This document shows, one piece after another, positions 36,550 to 45,547 of a stretch of 49,477 nt of DNA. This stretch comes from Ectothiorhodospiraceae bacterium. Lineage in GTDB: Bacteria; Pseudomonadota; Gammaproteobacteria; SZUA-152. The DNA lies in assembly GCA_002401775.2 (NCBI GenBank), contig NVUB02000156.1, positions 1-49,477 of the forward strand. The letters are read 5' to 3'. A program made the translations under genes and the position numbers. How positions within the stretch are numbered: the first letter of the stretch is position 1; every line of letters begins with the position of its first letter. Below the pieces are notes generated by a model. The model searched no databases. It saw only the letters and a list, made by a program, of their open reading frames with translations, and was not told where the DNA came from.

Positions 36550-37170
36550 TAGCTACACAGCCCCTCGGCTCGCATTGCACTCTGAACATTTTCCCTACCT
36601 TCGACACGTGTAAAAAAATCGGCGATTCTAGGCCATTTTTCCAGCCCAATACCTGTTGGTACTGCCCAGCTTGAAACGACGAAAAAATATGCATCAGCAA
36701 CGGAAAATTTATTGTCTAAGAGAAAGTCTCTTCCATCGTCAAAGATAGACTCAAAATAATCCATCTTTCTACCAACATTCTCCTTGGCGAGTTGTTTTTC
36801 TTCATCTGTAGCATTAGCGGTGAAGAAAGGAGCAAATGCCTTGTGAAGTTCAGTTGAAATAAAATTCAGATGTTCGTGCAAGCGAGCCCGCTCGAACGTA
36901 CCTGGTTTAGGTGCGAGTCCCGCTTCGGGGTTCAGGTCTGCAAGATACTGCAAGATACTGCAAGATAGCAGCCCCTTCTGTTAAAATGCTACCATCATCC
37001 AGACGAAGGGCGGGGACATAACCTTTTGGATTTATTTTTAAAAAATTATCACCCAATTCCGTTTTTTGATTTTCTGTATCAACGCTCTCAATCTCAAAAT
37101 CATGGCCAATTTCTTTCAATATGATGTGGGACGCCAATGAACAGGCTCCAGGCTTATAATACAGTTTCAT
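36549..37170 (-). pseudogene. Glutathione S-transferase broken by a 10-bp duplication
   Basis: The N-terminal frame from ATG 37170 reads [20 protein letters not shown], a thioredoxin-fold GST start of the GstA type, up to [10 protein letters not shown]. The C-terminal frame reads [20 protein letters not shown] and ends RVEGRENVQSAMRAEGLCS. Between them TGCAAGATAC occurs twice and a third time partially (36939-36966). Removing one 10-bp copy restores [13 protein letters not shown] in a single frame. So the gene is frameshifted by tandem duplication and could revert by slippage. It heads an operon divergent from the HxlR gene. Confidence 0.9.
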
Positions 37171-37223
37171 TGTTAAACTCCTTGTTTGCATTAAATAACG
37201 TGAAACATTCTACGCATAGCAAG

Positions 37224-37254
37224 TTACTTATGTATACCTGGTATACTAAAGTAA
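37224..37254. promoter_or_regulatory. Palindromic operator between HxlR gene and GST operon
   Basis: GTATACC-T-GGTATAC is a perfect 7-1-7 palindrome. The wider 15-bp arms (TTACTTATGTATACC and GGTATACTAAAGTAA) match at 13 of 15 positions. It lies 54 bp from the GST start and about 85 bp from the HxlR start, the expected place for an HxlR dimer site controlling both. Downstream, ACTAAC-type short repeats fill 37277-37325. Confidence 0.75.
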
Positions 37255-37338
37255 TTTAATTTAGTGGTTACTTCCAGGTAACTAACGCCCTAACTAAAGC
37301 ACTAACTAACGCGCTAACTAAAAAAAGAGAGGTCAACA

Positions 37339-37689
37339 ATGCTCCCAAGAAGGAAAAACAAGGTGGGCCCACCACCTGAAGAATGCCCATTACACCTGTG
37401 CATGGGTGTTATTGGCGGGAGATGGGCACCGGCTATCATCTGGTATTTATGTCTTGGGCCGAGACGATTTAGTGAATTAAAAGATGATATCCAGGGAGTT
37501 TCGGCAAAAGTATTAACGACTCGACTGAAAACACTCGAAGCTGATGGCGTGATAAATCGAGAAGTTGTTCCAACATCACCTCCATCCGTTGAATACAGTT
37601 TGACCGAATTGGGCTTAGAATTAAAACCAGCAATAGAGGCTATCGTTGCTGTAGGTCATAAATTGAAAGAAAGGAAAAATAACCCATAG
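37339..37689 (+). CDS. HxlR-family transcriptional regulator
   Basis: A 116-residue winged-helix regulator: EECPLHLCMGVIGGRWAPAI (with the conserved N-terminal cysteine of redox- or electrophile-sensing HxlR proteins), RRFSELKDDIQGVSAKVLTT as the recognition region and YSLTELGLELKPAI. GAGG sits 9 bases upstream. It is divergent from the GST/NTF2/tautomerase operon, with a palindrome between, so it probably represses that operon and itself in response to a reactive carbonyl or quinone. Confidence 0.93.
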   Translation: MLPRRKNKVGPPPEECPLHLCMGVIGGRWAPAIIWYLCLGPRRFSELKDDIQGVSAKVLTTRLKTLEADGVINREVVPTSPPSVEYSLTELGLELKPAIEAIVAVGHKLKERKNNP

Positions 37690-38123
37690 ACAACTTTTGA
37701 CAGGAAATTATATCGCTACGTTAAAAGTAAAATTGCATTTCGCTCTTTAATTTATAGATTCTTGTTGCATTAACCCTTTACCTAGTTTGGCATGGAGAAA
37801 TACACTTCAGAAATAACGTGGTATGAGCATATTAATGTCGACAAACATGCGGAGAATAAGACATTCATAGGTGCCTCAGACCGACCATATCCACACAGAA
37901 AATAAGAGTGCGCACAACAATTAACGTCGAAAATTATGGTGTAGATCCGAATAAAGGATAAAATATAACGGAGTTTGAGTACAGAAAATTCATTTAATCA
38001 AATTGTAGTTACGTGAAACGAAGGTACTTTATTTGATTGTTATGGCTAATATGGTTGCAATAAATATCATCACATAATATCAGTTTCTTTTGCGCAATAA
38101 AGTCTAAAATACGGAGATTATTA
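37690..38123. other. 434-bp spacer with no recognised gene
   Basis: Only a 37-codon open frame (37792-37905, MEKYTSEITWYEHINVDKHA and on) is visible, without a clear ribosome-binding site or recognised family. The stretch is AT-rich. It may hold the promoter for the downstream AhpD-like gene. Confidence 0.4.
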
Positions 38124-38683
38124 ATGCCTAATAAAACCCACCTTAAGTTTGAGGAAATCATCCTTGAAAAGGCTAATAATGAAGTGAAGCCATTACTTCA
38201 GGAAGCTAAAAACCGTATTGGTTATATTCCGAACATATACGGCATGGTGGCAAATTCTGCAAATTTATTAAAAACTTATACCGCAGGTGATGTTGATTTC
38301 AGAAAAAATTCCCTCTTTGATAATAAAGAGAAAGAAATTATCTACTTAACGATTAGCAAGGAAAATGCTTGTGAATACTGTGTTGCGGTGCATAGCACGT
38401 TGTCCGACACCATGTCGAATGTGCCTCCGGCAGTGACTAATGCCATCAGGGAAGGCGGTAATATTCCGGATGAAAATATTCCGCATTGGTCAACTTTACA
38501 CGCGTAATGGTCGTTTCAAGAGGTCAACCGACTGAGCAGGACATTCACAAGTTCTTGTCCGCTGATTACACCAAATTTCACATACTGGACATTATTCATG
38601 CTATAGCGATCAAGACCATCAGCAACTACTCAAATCACTTATTTCATACGCCGGTGGATAAAATGTTTGAAGGCCGGAAATAG
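38124..38683 (+). pseudogene. AhpD-like (carboxymuconolactone decarboxylase family) gene, frameshifted
   Basis: The first frame from ATG 38124 (ACGGAG upstream) contains the CEYCVAVHS redox motif of AhpD-fold peroxidases and runs to a stop at 38507. The family sequence continues in another frame as YSALVNFTRVMVVSRGQPTE and on to PVDKMFEGRK (stop 38683). One extra A in the AAAA run at 38473-38476 would join them as DEKYSALVNFTRV. This is a single-base deletion in a homopolymer: either real decay or an assembly error. The last residues run into the macro-domain remnant. Confidence 0.85.
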
Positions 38684-38689
38684 CCATAC

Positions 38690-38963
38690 CCCTATTTATT
38701 CTCAGGAAAATAATCCGGAGAGGCTTTTATCGGCTGCATATTACCGGTCTCTGGAACTTGCGTTAAAATACAACGGTCATACCACCGCTTTTCCTGCTAT
38801 TTCATGTGGTGCATATGGCTACCCCGCTCAAGAGGCCGAAAATATCGCCATTAACACGTGTCGACATAATAAATTTAAAGAAATTCACGTGTTCTTTTAT
38901 TGGAGTGGATCAACACTGCATGACATTTGGAAATCAACGCTCAGGACTGCTAACAAAGAATGA
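38690..38963 (+). pseudogene. Macro-domain (ADP-ribose-binding) protein, N-terminally truncated
   Basis: The frame reads NPERLLSAAYYRSLELALKY, then TTAFPAISCGAYGYPAQEAE and IHVFFYWSGSTLHDIW. This is the C-terminal half of a macro-domain hydrolase acting on ADP-ribose or its acetyl ester. The N-terminal half, with the substrate-loop Asn/Asp residues, is gone. The sequence merges directly with the end of the AhpD-like gene, with no plausible start. It looks like a deletion junction. Its stop overlaps the next gene as ATGA. Confidence 0.8.
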
Positions 38964-39757
38964 CTATGAATATACAAACCATTGAATCGATAAAATGTAT
39001 CGCGAATGAAGAACTTAAACACCGTTTTTCCAATGTGGTCAGAGAGCATAAGACGGATGGCAGCTTCTTAACGGAAGCAGATCTGGTAATGCAACGTCGC
39101 GTGCAAACATTGCTGCTGGAACAGTACCCCGACATCACCTTTCTTGGCGAAGAGATGTCAACGGGTGAGCAACAACACGCGCTAAACAGTCCGCAAGGGG
39201 TTTGGATTCTTGACCCCCTTGACGGCACCAGTAATTTTGCGGCAGGTATCCCCTATTACTCTGTGTCACTTGCACTGATAAAATCTGGAAAAGTCACTTG
39301 GGGTATGGTTTATGACCCGGAAAGAGATGAATGCTTCAGTGCAACGCAGGGGCAAGGGGCGCTATTGAATAATAAACCCATGTTCAAACCTGAATCAGGG
39401 GTTTCAATTGCAAAATCGACTGCCGTTATTGATTTTAAACGTCTGAATAGCACTCTCGCTGCCCGCATTGCTGCTGAGCCACCCTATAGTTCTCAGCGCA
39501 GCTTTGGGGGTGTTGCCCTGGACTGGTGCTGGCTGGCGGCGGGTCGATTCCACCTCTATTTGCATGGAAAACAGAACATATGGGACTATGCGGCGGGCCA
39601 CCTGGTATTTAGTGAGCTGTGTGATTACTCTTGCACCTTAGAGGGAGAGGATGTTTTCGATTTTTCGCTGAACCCACGGTCTGCTGTGGCGGCAGTCAAT
39701 GAGCACTTATTTGATCAATGGTGTGATTATTTAGGCGTAACGCGGCAAAGTCATTAA
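38960..39757 (+). CDS. Inositol monophosphatase-family phosphatase
   Basis: The 265-residue protein has the metal-binding signature: FLGEEMS, then WILDPLDGTSNFAAGIPYYS, and DYAAGHLVFSEL near the C-terminus. These are motifs of the IMPase/CysQ/SuhB superfamily of Mg2+-dependent phosphatases. The fold is certain, the substrate is not: an inositol phosphate, PAP or sugar phosphate are all possible. It starts at ATG 38960, or two codons later, overlapping the macro remnant stop. It appears intact despite broken neighbours upstream. Confidence 0.9.
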   Translation: MTMNIQTIESIKCIANEELKHRFSNVVREHKTDGSFLTEADLVMQRRVQTLLLEQYPDITFLGEEMSTGEQQHALNSPQGVWILDPLDGTSNFAAGIPYYSVSLALIKSGKVTWGMVYDPERDECFSATQGQGALLNNKPMFKPESGVSIAKSTAVIDFKRLNSTLAARIAAEPPYSSQRSFGGVALDWCWLAAGRFHLYLHGKQNIWDYAAGHLVFSELCDYSCTLEGEDVFDFSLNPRSAVAAVNEHLFDQWCDYLGVTRQSH

Positions 39758-39772
39758 CTTACTACTGCTAAT

Positions 39773-39804
39773 GGTAGGTTGGTGGTGAGCTTGCGAACCC
39801 CAAC
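39773..39804. repeat. Dispersed repeat, GTAGGTTGGTGGTGAGCTTG type
   Basis: Nearly identical to 605-636 and to the complement of 359-394. It follows the IMPase-like gene and has no flanking inverted repeats here. Confidence 0.7.
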
Positions 39805-39927
39805 GCCATGCTCATAGCCACACTTACAGCCAATACACCACATTTACTGATACTGAGTAGTGCAACATTTTTAATATTTGTAACATTGAATAATACTTTC
39901 ATCACTAAAAAATAACGGAGAATGGAT

Positions 39928-40335
39928 ATGGTAACTGGAAGCTGCTTATGTGGTGAAATTGCTTACGAAGTCGAGATTATCCCTGAAAAAGTTTATAACT
40001 GTCACTGTTCTCAATGCCGCAAGGCTCATGGGGCCACTTTTGCCACCCAGGCCTTCGCCAAAGGTGAAACATTAACCTTTATTAAAGGTGAAGAGCATAT
40101 TGGTGAATATAAGGGTGAACTCGGGATTCGTGCATTTTGTAAAAAATGCGGCACCCGGCTAATGAATTATGCGCCCGACAAAAACCTGTATTTGAGCGTC
40201 GCGCTTGCTTGCGTTGACGGCGACCACGGTATCAAACCCGTGTCACATGCCTATGCGGACTCCAAGGCTCCGTGGCATTGTCCATCAGATGGTATTCCCT
40301 CTTTTTCCGAAATACCGGAGGGTGCATTTGACTAA
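39928..40335 (+). CDS. GFA-family zinc protein (glutathione-dependent formaldehyde-activating-like)
   Basis: The protein has Zn-ligand cysteine motifs: GSCLCGEIAYEV (C-x-C), NCHCSQCRKAHG and FCKKCGTRLMN. Together with AFAKGETLTFIKGEEH they define the GFA/CENP-V family. I prefer the ATG at 39928 over 39922 because CGGAG is then correctly spaced; it gives 135 residues. Few family members actually act on S-hydroxymethylglutathione, so the function is uncertain. It is the first of several small plus-strand genes. Confidence 0.92.
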   Translation: MVTGSCLCGEIAYEVEIIPEKVYNCHCSQCRKAHGATFATQAFAKGETLTFIKGEEHIGEYKGELGIRAFCKKCGTRLMNYAPDKNLYLSVALACVDGDHGIKPVSHAYADSKAPWHCPSDGIPSFSEIPEGAFD

Positions 40336-40389
40336 TGTCACACTCCCTAGCCTACAGTAGCGCCTTAGTGACTATATATTAAGAAAGAA

Positions 40390-41250
40390 ATGGCAGTGAA
40401 AACGATAATTTGTACATTTTTAGCCCTTATTGCCTTTGCCGCTAATTCGGTATTGTGTCGTTTGGCCCTGGGTGACGGTGCTATAGACGCTGCCAGTTTT
40501 ACCATTACACGCTTGCTCTCTGGAGTAGTCGTTCTCCTGGCTATTATGGCATTCAACAAAAGTAGCACCGCCGCATCAACGAAGGGTAGTTGGACTGCCA
40601 GTATTATGCTGTTTATCTACGCACTGGCATTTTCTTACGCTTACAGTACCCTGGGCACAGGCACCGGGGCACTCATCTTATTTGGTGCGGTGCAGATAAC
40701 GATGATTTTAGCATCGGTTATTAATGGTAGCCGCCTACATTACTCAGAATGGTTGGGGGTATTCATTGCCTTCTTCGGGCTTGTTTACTTGATTTTCCCC
40801 GAGGTATCGACGCCATCAGCCGTTGGATTTGGGCTCATGGCCTTGTCCGGTATCGCTTGGGGTGTATACACACTTAAGGGGAAAGAATCGAAGAACCCGT
40901 TGGTTGATACTGCCTACAATTTTTTCCGGACCATCCCCTTTGTGCTTGTATTGTTGGTTTTCACCATCAATGAAGCCTTGTACACGTACGAAGGTATACT
41001 ATTAGCGACGATATCCGGCGGATTAACATCAGCAATAGGTTATACGATTTGGTATATCGCCCTCAAAGGCCTGACATCTACACAAGCTGCTGTACTTCAG
41101 CTCTCAGTGCCGCTGATCGCGGCTTTGGGTGGGATACTCTTTGTATCTGAGGCCATCACGTACCGTTTTAGCTTTTCAGCACTATTGGTTCTCGGGGGAA
41201 TTATTATCGTATTTGCAGGAAAACATATTGCCTCTAAACAAAAGGCATAA
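40390..41250 (+). CDS. EamA-family (DMT superfamily) transporter
   Basis: The 286 residues fold into about ten membrane helices in two repeats, starting TIICTFLALIAFAANSVLCR and with the conserved GIAWGVYTLKG near the middle and LQLSVPLIAALGGILFVSEA in the second EamA unit. These proteins export metabolites or amino acids; the substrate cannot be read from sequence. AAGAAAG precedes the ATG. Confidence 0.92.
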   Translation: MAVKTIICTFLALIAFAANSVLCRLALGDGAIDAASFTITRLLSGVVVLLAIMAFNKSSTAASTKGSWTASIMLFIYALAFSYAYSTLGTGTGALILFGAVQITMILASVINGSRLHYSEWLGVFIAFFGLVYLIFPEVSTPSAVGFGLMALSGIAWGVYTLKGKESKNPLVDTAYNFFRTIPFVLVLLVFTINEALYTYEGILLATISGGLTSAIGYTIWYIALKGLTSTQAAVLQLSVPLIAALGGILFVSEAITYRFSFSALLVLGGIIIVFAGKHIASKQKA

Positions 41251-41352
41251 CAGTAAACCGTAATGTTTCCGGTTAATGCAGGCAGACACTTATAACTACT
41301 GACAATTCAAGTTACAACTCAAGTTATAACTACAAACTAAAAGGCAATACGC

Positions 41353-41757
41353 ATGAAAGAAATCACCGGCATTAACCATATTGGGATAAGGGTAAGCCAC
41401 TTGGAAACGGCTCGAAAATTTTACGAGCATCTTGGTTTTGTCTTCATTATCGGTCCGTTGGGCCCTGAACCAGTGGCAATAATGAGACACCCTTCCGGCG
41501 TTGAGATTAACTTTATCCTTAATGCAGATTCTGGTATCTCGGATAATATCTTAATGGACGTGCCTGAGCACCACCCAGGTTACACTCACATGGCATTGGA
41601 CGTAAACGACCTCAATGCAATACAGGAAAAATTAATAAAGCGGGGTATTACCATCACAGAAGGACCAATCACCTTACCGGAGGGTGGATCTATGCTTTTT
41701 ATCAGAGACCAGGATCGGAACGTTATTGAATTCCATCAAAATTCGTCAGCAAAATAA
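41353..41757 (+). CDS. VOC-superfamily protein (glyoxalase I-like)
   Basis: A 134-residue vicinal-oxygen-chelate protein with two beta-alpha-beta-beta-beta halves: ITGINHIGIRVSHLETARKF YEH in the first and GYTHMALDVNDLNAIQEKLI in the second, closing with IRDQDRNVIEFHQ. Candidate metal ligands are His in INHIGI, the HP segment, His in THMALD and Glu in IEFHQ. It may act in carbonyl detoxification or antibiotic resistance; the specificity is unknown. Confidence 0.9.
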   Translation: MKEITGINHIGIRVSHLETARKFYEHLGFVFIIGPLGPEPVAIMRHPSGVEINFILNADSGISDNILMDVPEHHPGYTHMALDVNDLNAIQEKLIKRGITITEGPITLPEGGSMLFIRDQDRNVIEFHQNSSAK

Positions 41758-41810
41758 ACCCGGCAGATAAAACATTCGTTAATGACCACGCATACATTAA
41801 AGGAATAAGC

Positions 41811-42092
41811 ATGAGAGCAATATGGAAAGATGTCGTACTGGCAGAGAGTGATGAAACGATAGTCATTGAAAACAACCATTACTTCCCTCCTTCAAGTGTT
41901 AACGTTGAACTCTTATCAGAGAGTAACAAAACCACTGAGTGCTCATGGAAAGGTACCGCCAACTACTACACCGTTATCATTAACGGTGAAAAAAATAGTG
42001 ATGCAGCCTGGTACTATCGTTCCCCCAAACCGGCCGCAGAAGAAATCACGAACTATGTCGCATTTTGGAAGGGTATTGAAGTCAGCGAATAA
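41811..42092 (+). CDS. DUF427 domain protein
   Basis: The 93 residues show MRAIWKDVVLAESDETIVIE, NNHYFPPSSV, a central TECSWKGTANYYTV and WYYRSPKPAAEEITNYVAFW. These are the defining blocks of DUF427. AAAGGA precedes the ATG. The function is unknown. It sits in a run of small stress-type genes. Confidence 0.92.
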   Translation: MRAIWKDVVLAESDETIVIENNHYFPPSSVNVELLSESNKTTECSWKGTANYYTVIINGEKNSDAAWYYRSPKPAAEEITNYVAFWKGIEVSE

Positions 42093-42164
42093 CCGCGCTT
42101 ATACTTACCCTGCATTAATCTAACTGAATGATTCAACCGAATGAGATGAGGCATATTGAGCCAT

Positions 42165-42347
42165 ATGAACAAGATCGTTCTTATTACCGGCGGTAGCCGA
42201 GGCATCGGGGCGGCGACTGCAAGGCTGGCGAGTCAAAAAGGTGCGGTCGACACAATGACTATTGGCCTCGCAAAAGAGGGCGCAGAGGACGGCATTAGAG
42301 TCAATGCAGTAAGACCAGGGCTTATTGATATCTCTGGTGGACGCTAA
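42165..42347 (+). pseudogene. Short-chain dehydrogenase with large internal deletion
   Basis: The N-terminus MNKIVLITGGSRGIGAATAR is a perfect Rossmann NAD(P)-binding start. After LASQKG the sequence jumps to VDTMTIGLAKEGAEDGIRVN AVRPGLI, which belongs to the region after the catalytic Tyr-Lys. The catalytic Ser/Tyr/Lys section, roughly 130 residues, is missing, and the end is also short. The reading frame was kept, but the product cannot be an active dehydrogenase. Confidence 0.9.
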
Positions 42348-42681
42348 CGACCTGCACAATAAACCTTACAGTCGCATAAATCGAGTGTAAAAAGCGATGA
42401 ATAGGCTACCATAAAGTGCGAAACAGTCATTATTTGTCTGTTTCTGGAATTCACTGCGCGAGATATCCAGAAACACGTTCACTTTCGGACTGAAGGTGTG
42501 CCAACCTGCGAGAGAAGTGGTGCAGTTACTTATGATTTGAGACCCACGTAAATACATCCCTGTAAGCTCGACAGCGACATCCATGTCGCTGACGGTCTCA
42601 AATCATAAGTAACTGTACCACTTCTGAGGCGCGTTCTAAATGCGCTATTTTATGCAACGTTAGGGTAATCAATAAATTCCT
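42348..42681. other. 334-bp spacer with a long inverted repeat
   Basis: No gene seen. The inverted repeat at 42513-42625 is listed separately. The remainder shows no signals I can support. Confidence 0.5.
42513..42625. mobile_element. 113-bp inverted-repeat element
   Basis: Arms of 32 bp (42513-42544 and 42594-42625) match at 31 of 32 positions; each contains CAGTTACTTATGATTTGAGA or its complement. The interior has a further hairpin CAGCGACAT/ATGTCGCTG. No coding capacity. The structure fits a MITE or a folded dispersed repeat. Confidence 0.8.
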
Positions 42682-43263
42682 ATGCCTGCTTTTACAACAT
42701 TACTCACTGAGGTACGAGCCTGCACGCTTTGTGCAGAACACTTACCATTAGGCCCTCGTCCGGTATTACAACTACATCCTAAAGCCAAGATTCTGATTGC
42801 GGGTCAAGCGCCGGGCAAAAAAGTACACGAAACCGGCATACCATTTAATGACCCCAGCGGGAAGCGCCTGAGAGAGTGGTTAGGTGTATCTTCCGATGTA
42901 TTTTACAACCCCGAGCAATTTGCAATACTACCTATGGGCTTCTGCTTTCCCGGTACCGGAAAATCGGGTGATCTCCCACCGCGCCCTGAATGTGCTCCAG
43001 CCTGGCGCGAACAACTGCTTGGGCACCTTCACCACCTCGAAGTGACGTTGGTCATTGGTCAGTATGCCCAACGCTACTATTTTGAGGATGCCGGCATGTC
43101 CGTTACCGAACGAGTACAAACATGGAAAAAATATTGGCCGCAGACGATACCACTCCCCCACCCCAGCCCGAGAAACAATCTTTGGTTGCGCCGCAATCCC
43201 TGGTTTGAGACCGAATGCCTCCCGGCGCTTCAAGAGCGCATATCTCAAATTCTTTCGCGATAA
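42682..43263 (+). CDS. Uracil-DNA glycosylase-superfamily protein
   Basis: The 193-residue single-domain protein has LIAGQAPGKKVHETGIPFND (motif A region of the UDG superfamily), then PSGKRLREWLG, and a C-terminal LPHPSPRNNLWLRRNPWF (motif B region). This combination marks the widespread DUF4918-like/UDG-related clade that has not been shown to cut uracil. Only CTLC near the N-terminus and single cysteines elsewhere are present, so the FeS cluster is doubtful. It is distinct from the glycosylase at 32025-33086. Confidence 0.85.
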   Translation: MPAFTTLLTEVRACTLCAEHLPLGPRPVLQLHPKAKILIAGQAPGKKVHETGIPFNDPSGKRLREWLGVSSDVFYNPEQFAILPMGFCFPGTGKSGDLPPRPECAPAWREQLLGHLHHLEVTLVIGQYAQRYYFEDAGMSVTERVQTWKKYWPQTIPLPHPSPRNNLWLRRNPWFETECLPALQERISQILSR

Positions 43264-43442
43264 AGACAGGAAGTTTTCTGGATGTTTTGAGGTTTTTTAC
43301 AACCTAACGCAAAGGCGCTGAGGGGCTAAGAACACAAAGAAAAGGCTTGGATTGTAAACTTTGTGTCTCTGCGTCAGGTATTACTAATGAAACAGCAGAA
43401 AATGATACCCTGTATTTAGAAGCGTCAGCCGCAGAGATGTAT
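43264..43442. other. Convergent spacer with TTTGCG-type repeat
   Basis: No gene seen. About 43304-43380 holds AACGCAAAGGCGCTGAGG ... TTTGTGTCTCTGCGTCAG, an inverted pair of the TTTGCG repeat. It could fold and end both convergent transcripts. Confidence 0.5.
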
Positions 43443-45547
43443 TTAAAACTTATACCGAAATTCGGCATAAGCGCTACGCTGAGGCAAGGGTAAGTCATCA
43501 GGAATAGCCGCGCCAGTATGTTCGCGCGCATCTTCATCAAACAAATTTCTTATTGATGCGGCTAATTCCATATTATTGAATGAATAACGGAGGGTAGTGT
43601 CGGCTATCACATAGTCGTCTACCGAAGGTCGATTATCTGTGTCTGAACGCCTACGGCCAGCCACCCAATTGGCCTGGACATTCCAGTTCCAATTATGATT
43701 GAATCGGTAGTCAAAACGCAGGTAACCATCTTGTTCTGGTTGTTCTGGTTGTTCTGGTTGTTCTAATTGTCGAAAGTCATCGCCAGGTTCACGTTTTGTA
43801 TAGTTTCCAGAAATCCTTACTTTATCAGACGCCTGCCAACTCGCCTCCACCTCTACGCCTCGAATATTCTGTTTACCGCCATTTTGATACACCCTACTGC
43901 TATCTCTCGATATAATATCAGTCAGTTCGAAATAGAAAATATTGAGACTCATCACTAAGTTATCATTTGCCAAATATGTCAACCCCAGATCCACTGTTTT
44001 AGACTGCTCTGGCATTAAATTTGGGTTACCGGTACTTCTAGAGGTAATGGCAAATAGTTCCTGGTAATTTGGCGCTCTAAATGATTCACCATACGCTAAC
44101 TTTGTAGTCAACTTCTTAGTATTTTCCCAAACCAATGCCACACGAGGGTTGAGCGTGTTACCAAAATCATTAAAATGTTCATAACGCAACCCAGCAGTTA
44201 GCTCCAACCAATCATTAAGTGATACCACATCTTGTGAAAATAAATAATAATTTTTGCGGGTTTTTTCGGGCGCAAAGGCAAAGGGACTATCTGAAATATC
44301 GACAACGGGACCGCCAGGAGGCAACATACTCCCATCAGCAGCAGTACCGAAATTAACAAGATGTTTAACACGATACAAATGTTCCCATGAAGAACCTACA
44401 CCAAATCGAATATCGTGTTTATCGAGACCAAAATATCGAGTACTAACTTCAGCTGACATCATATTTTCAGCTGATCGCCAATGGTTGATTAATCCATCCG
44501 GATACGCTCCATCTGAATCAGAAAACCCAAGTGGAAACTCCAAAAATCCTGCACCTGAAGTATAATTCATGTTTTGATATCTAAGTTCAACATCTAAACC
44601 CCAGTTTTTTCTAAACGAATCATTTTGATAAAACCAATCAAGACCATAGCGGTTATCACTGCCATTACTCACGGCATCGAGCACACCTGCACCTGTTAAG
44701 CCGATACCCACATCGCGACGCCCAATATAATCTGCATGAACCCGCCAATGGTCTTTCGCAATTGAAAATCGTACATCCATATTCTTCCAGTCGTATTCCG
44801 CATTCCCCGGAGCAGTTGATACGCTGGTAGAAAATATTGGGTCTAATCTGGTTTGAAAATCTGCTCCAATGAATGGATCGTGTCCATCTGTACGAGAAAA
44901 CTCAGCAGTCATATTCGTCTCATAATCATCCCAGTTACCTCCATATTGCATAGATAAAGCTTTAGTATTATAACTACCTACCCGTACAGCCACTTCGGTA
45001 CTTTCAATTCTGCCAGCCGTTTTTGTAATAATATTAATAACACCTGAAGACGCGTCTGCACCATACATTGCAGAACCGGGGCCGCGAATGATTTCGACTC
45101 TCTCAATCATATCCACGGGCAGGCCTTCCCAAAAAGCACCTAATGTCCACACTAAATCACGCATAGATTTTCCATTCACCATCACCAATGTTTGACGGCC
45201 AGATGAACCACGCATATGTATTATGGGTCGATTAACGAAATGATTGAAACGTACATAAACACCAGGAACACTGGTTAATATTTCTGCCAGATTAGTGGCC
45301 CCCGTTGCTTTAATATCGTCGGAGGTAATTACAGTGACAATTGAAGGGCTTTATACGTTAGCTGTTTAGAGTCAGTGGCTATTGAAACTTCAATAGCCAT
45401 TAATTCAGCAAGACTCATATTAAAATAGTCGGTAACGTCGGAATTTTTGGCGAACACATCTGCACAGATAAATACTGAACAAAACATACAAAGCAGAGAT
45501 TTTGTGACTATATACACCACGTTTCTATCGTTTAATATTACATTCAC
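43443..45547 (-). pseudogene. TonB-dependent outer-membrane receptor, frameshifted in the plug domain
   Basis: The 5' frame (ATG 45547) has a signal-like TKSLLCMFCSVFICADVFA and MSLAELMAIEVSIATDSKQ, then stops at 45329. The receptor continues in another frame: PSIVTVITSDDIKATGATNL, MRGSSGRQTLVMVNGKSMRD, IERVEIIRGPGSAMYGADAS, and a beta-barrel ending in AEFRYKF with a terminal Phe. One missing C in the CCC run near 45350 would restore KAPSIVTVIT. An EQPEQPEQPEQ tract in the barrel comes from a 9-bp repeat (about 43734-43769). The ligand is unknown; a siderophore or corrinoid is possible, but I see no B12 riboswitch upstream. Confidence 0.9.

Noticed and set aside
37792-37905. 37-codon plus-strand ORF between the HxlR and AhpD-like genes
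   Set aside because: No ribosome-binding site and no recognised family; length is within chance expectation.
35500-43263. Integron-like cassette array, because many small detoxification genes follow each other
   Set aside because: No attC-type paired core sites (RYYYAAC / GTTRRRY) found between genes, no integrase, and gene directions and spacers do not fit cassettes.
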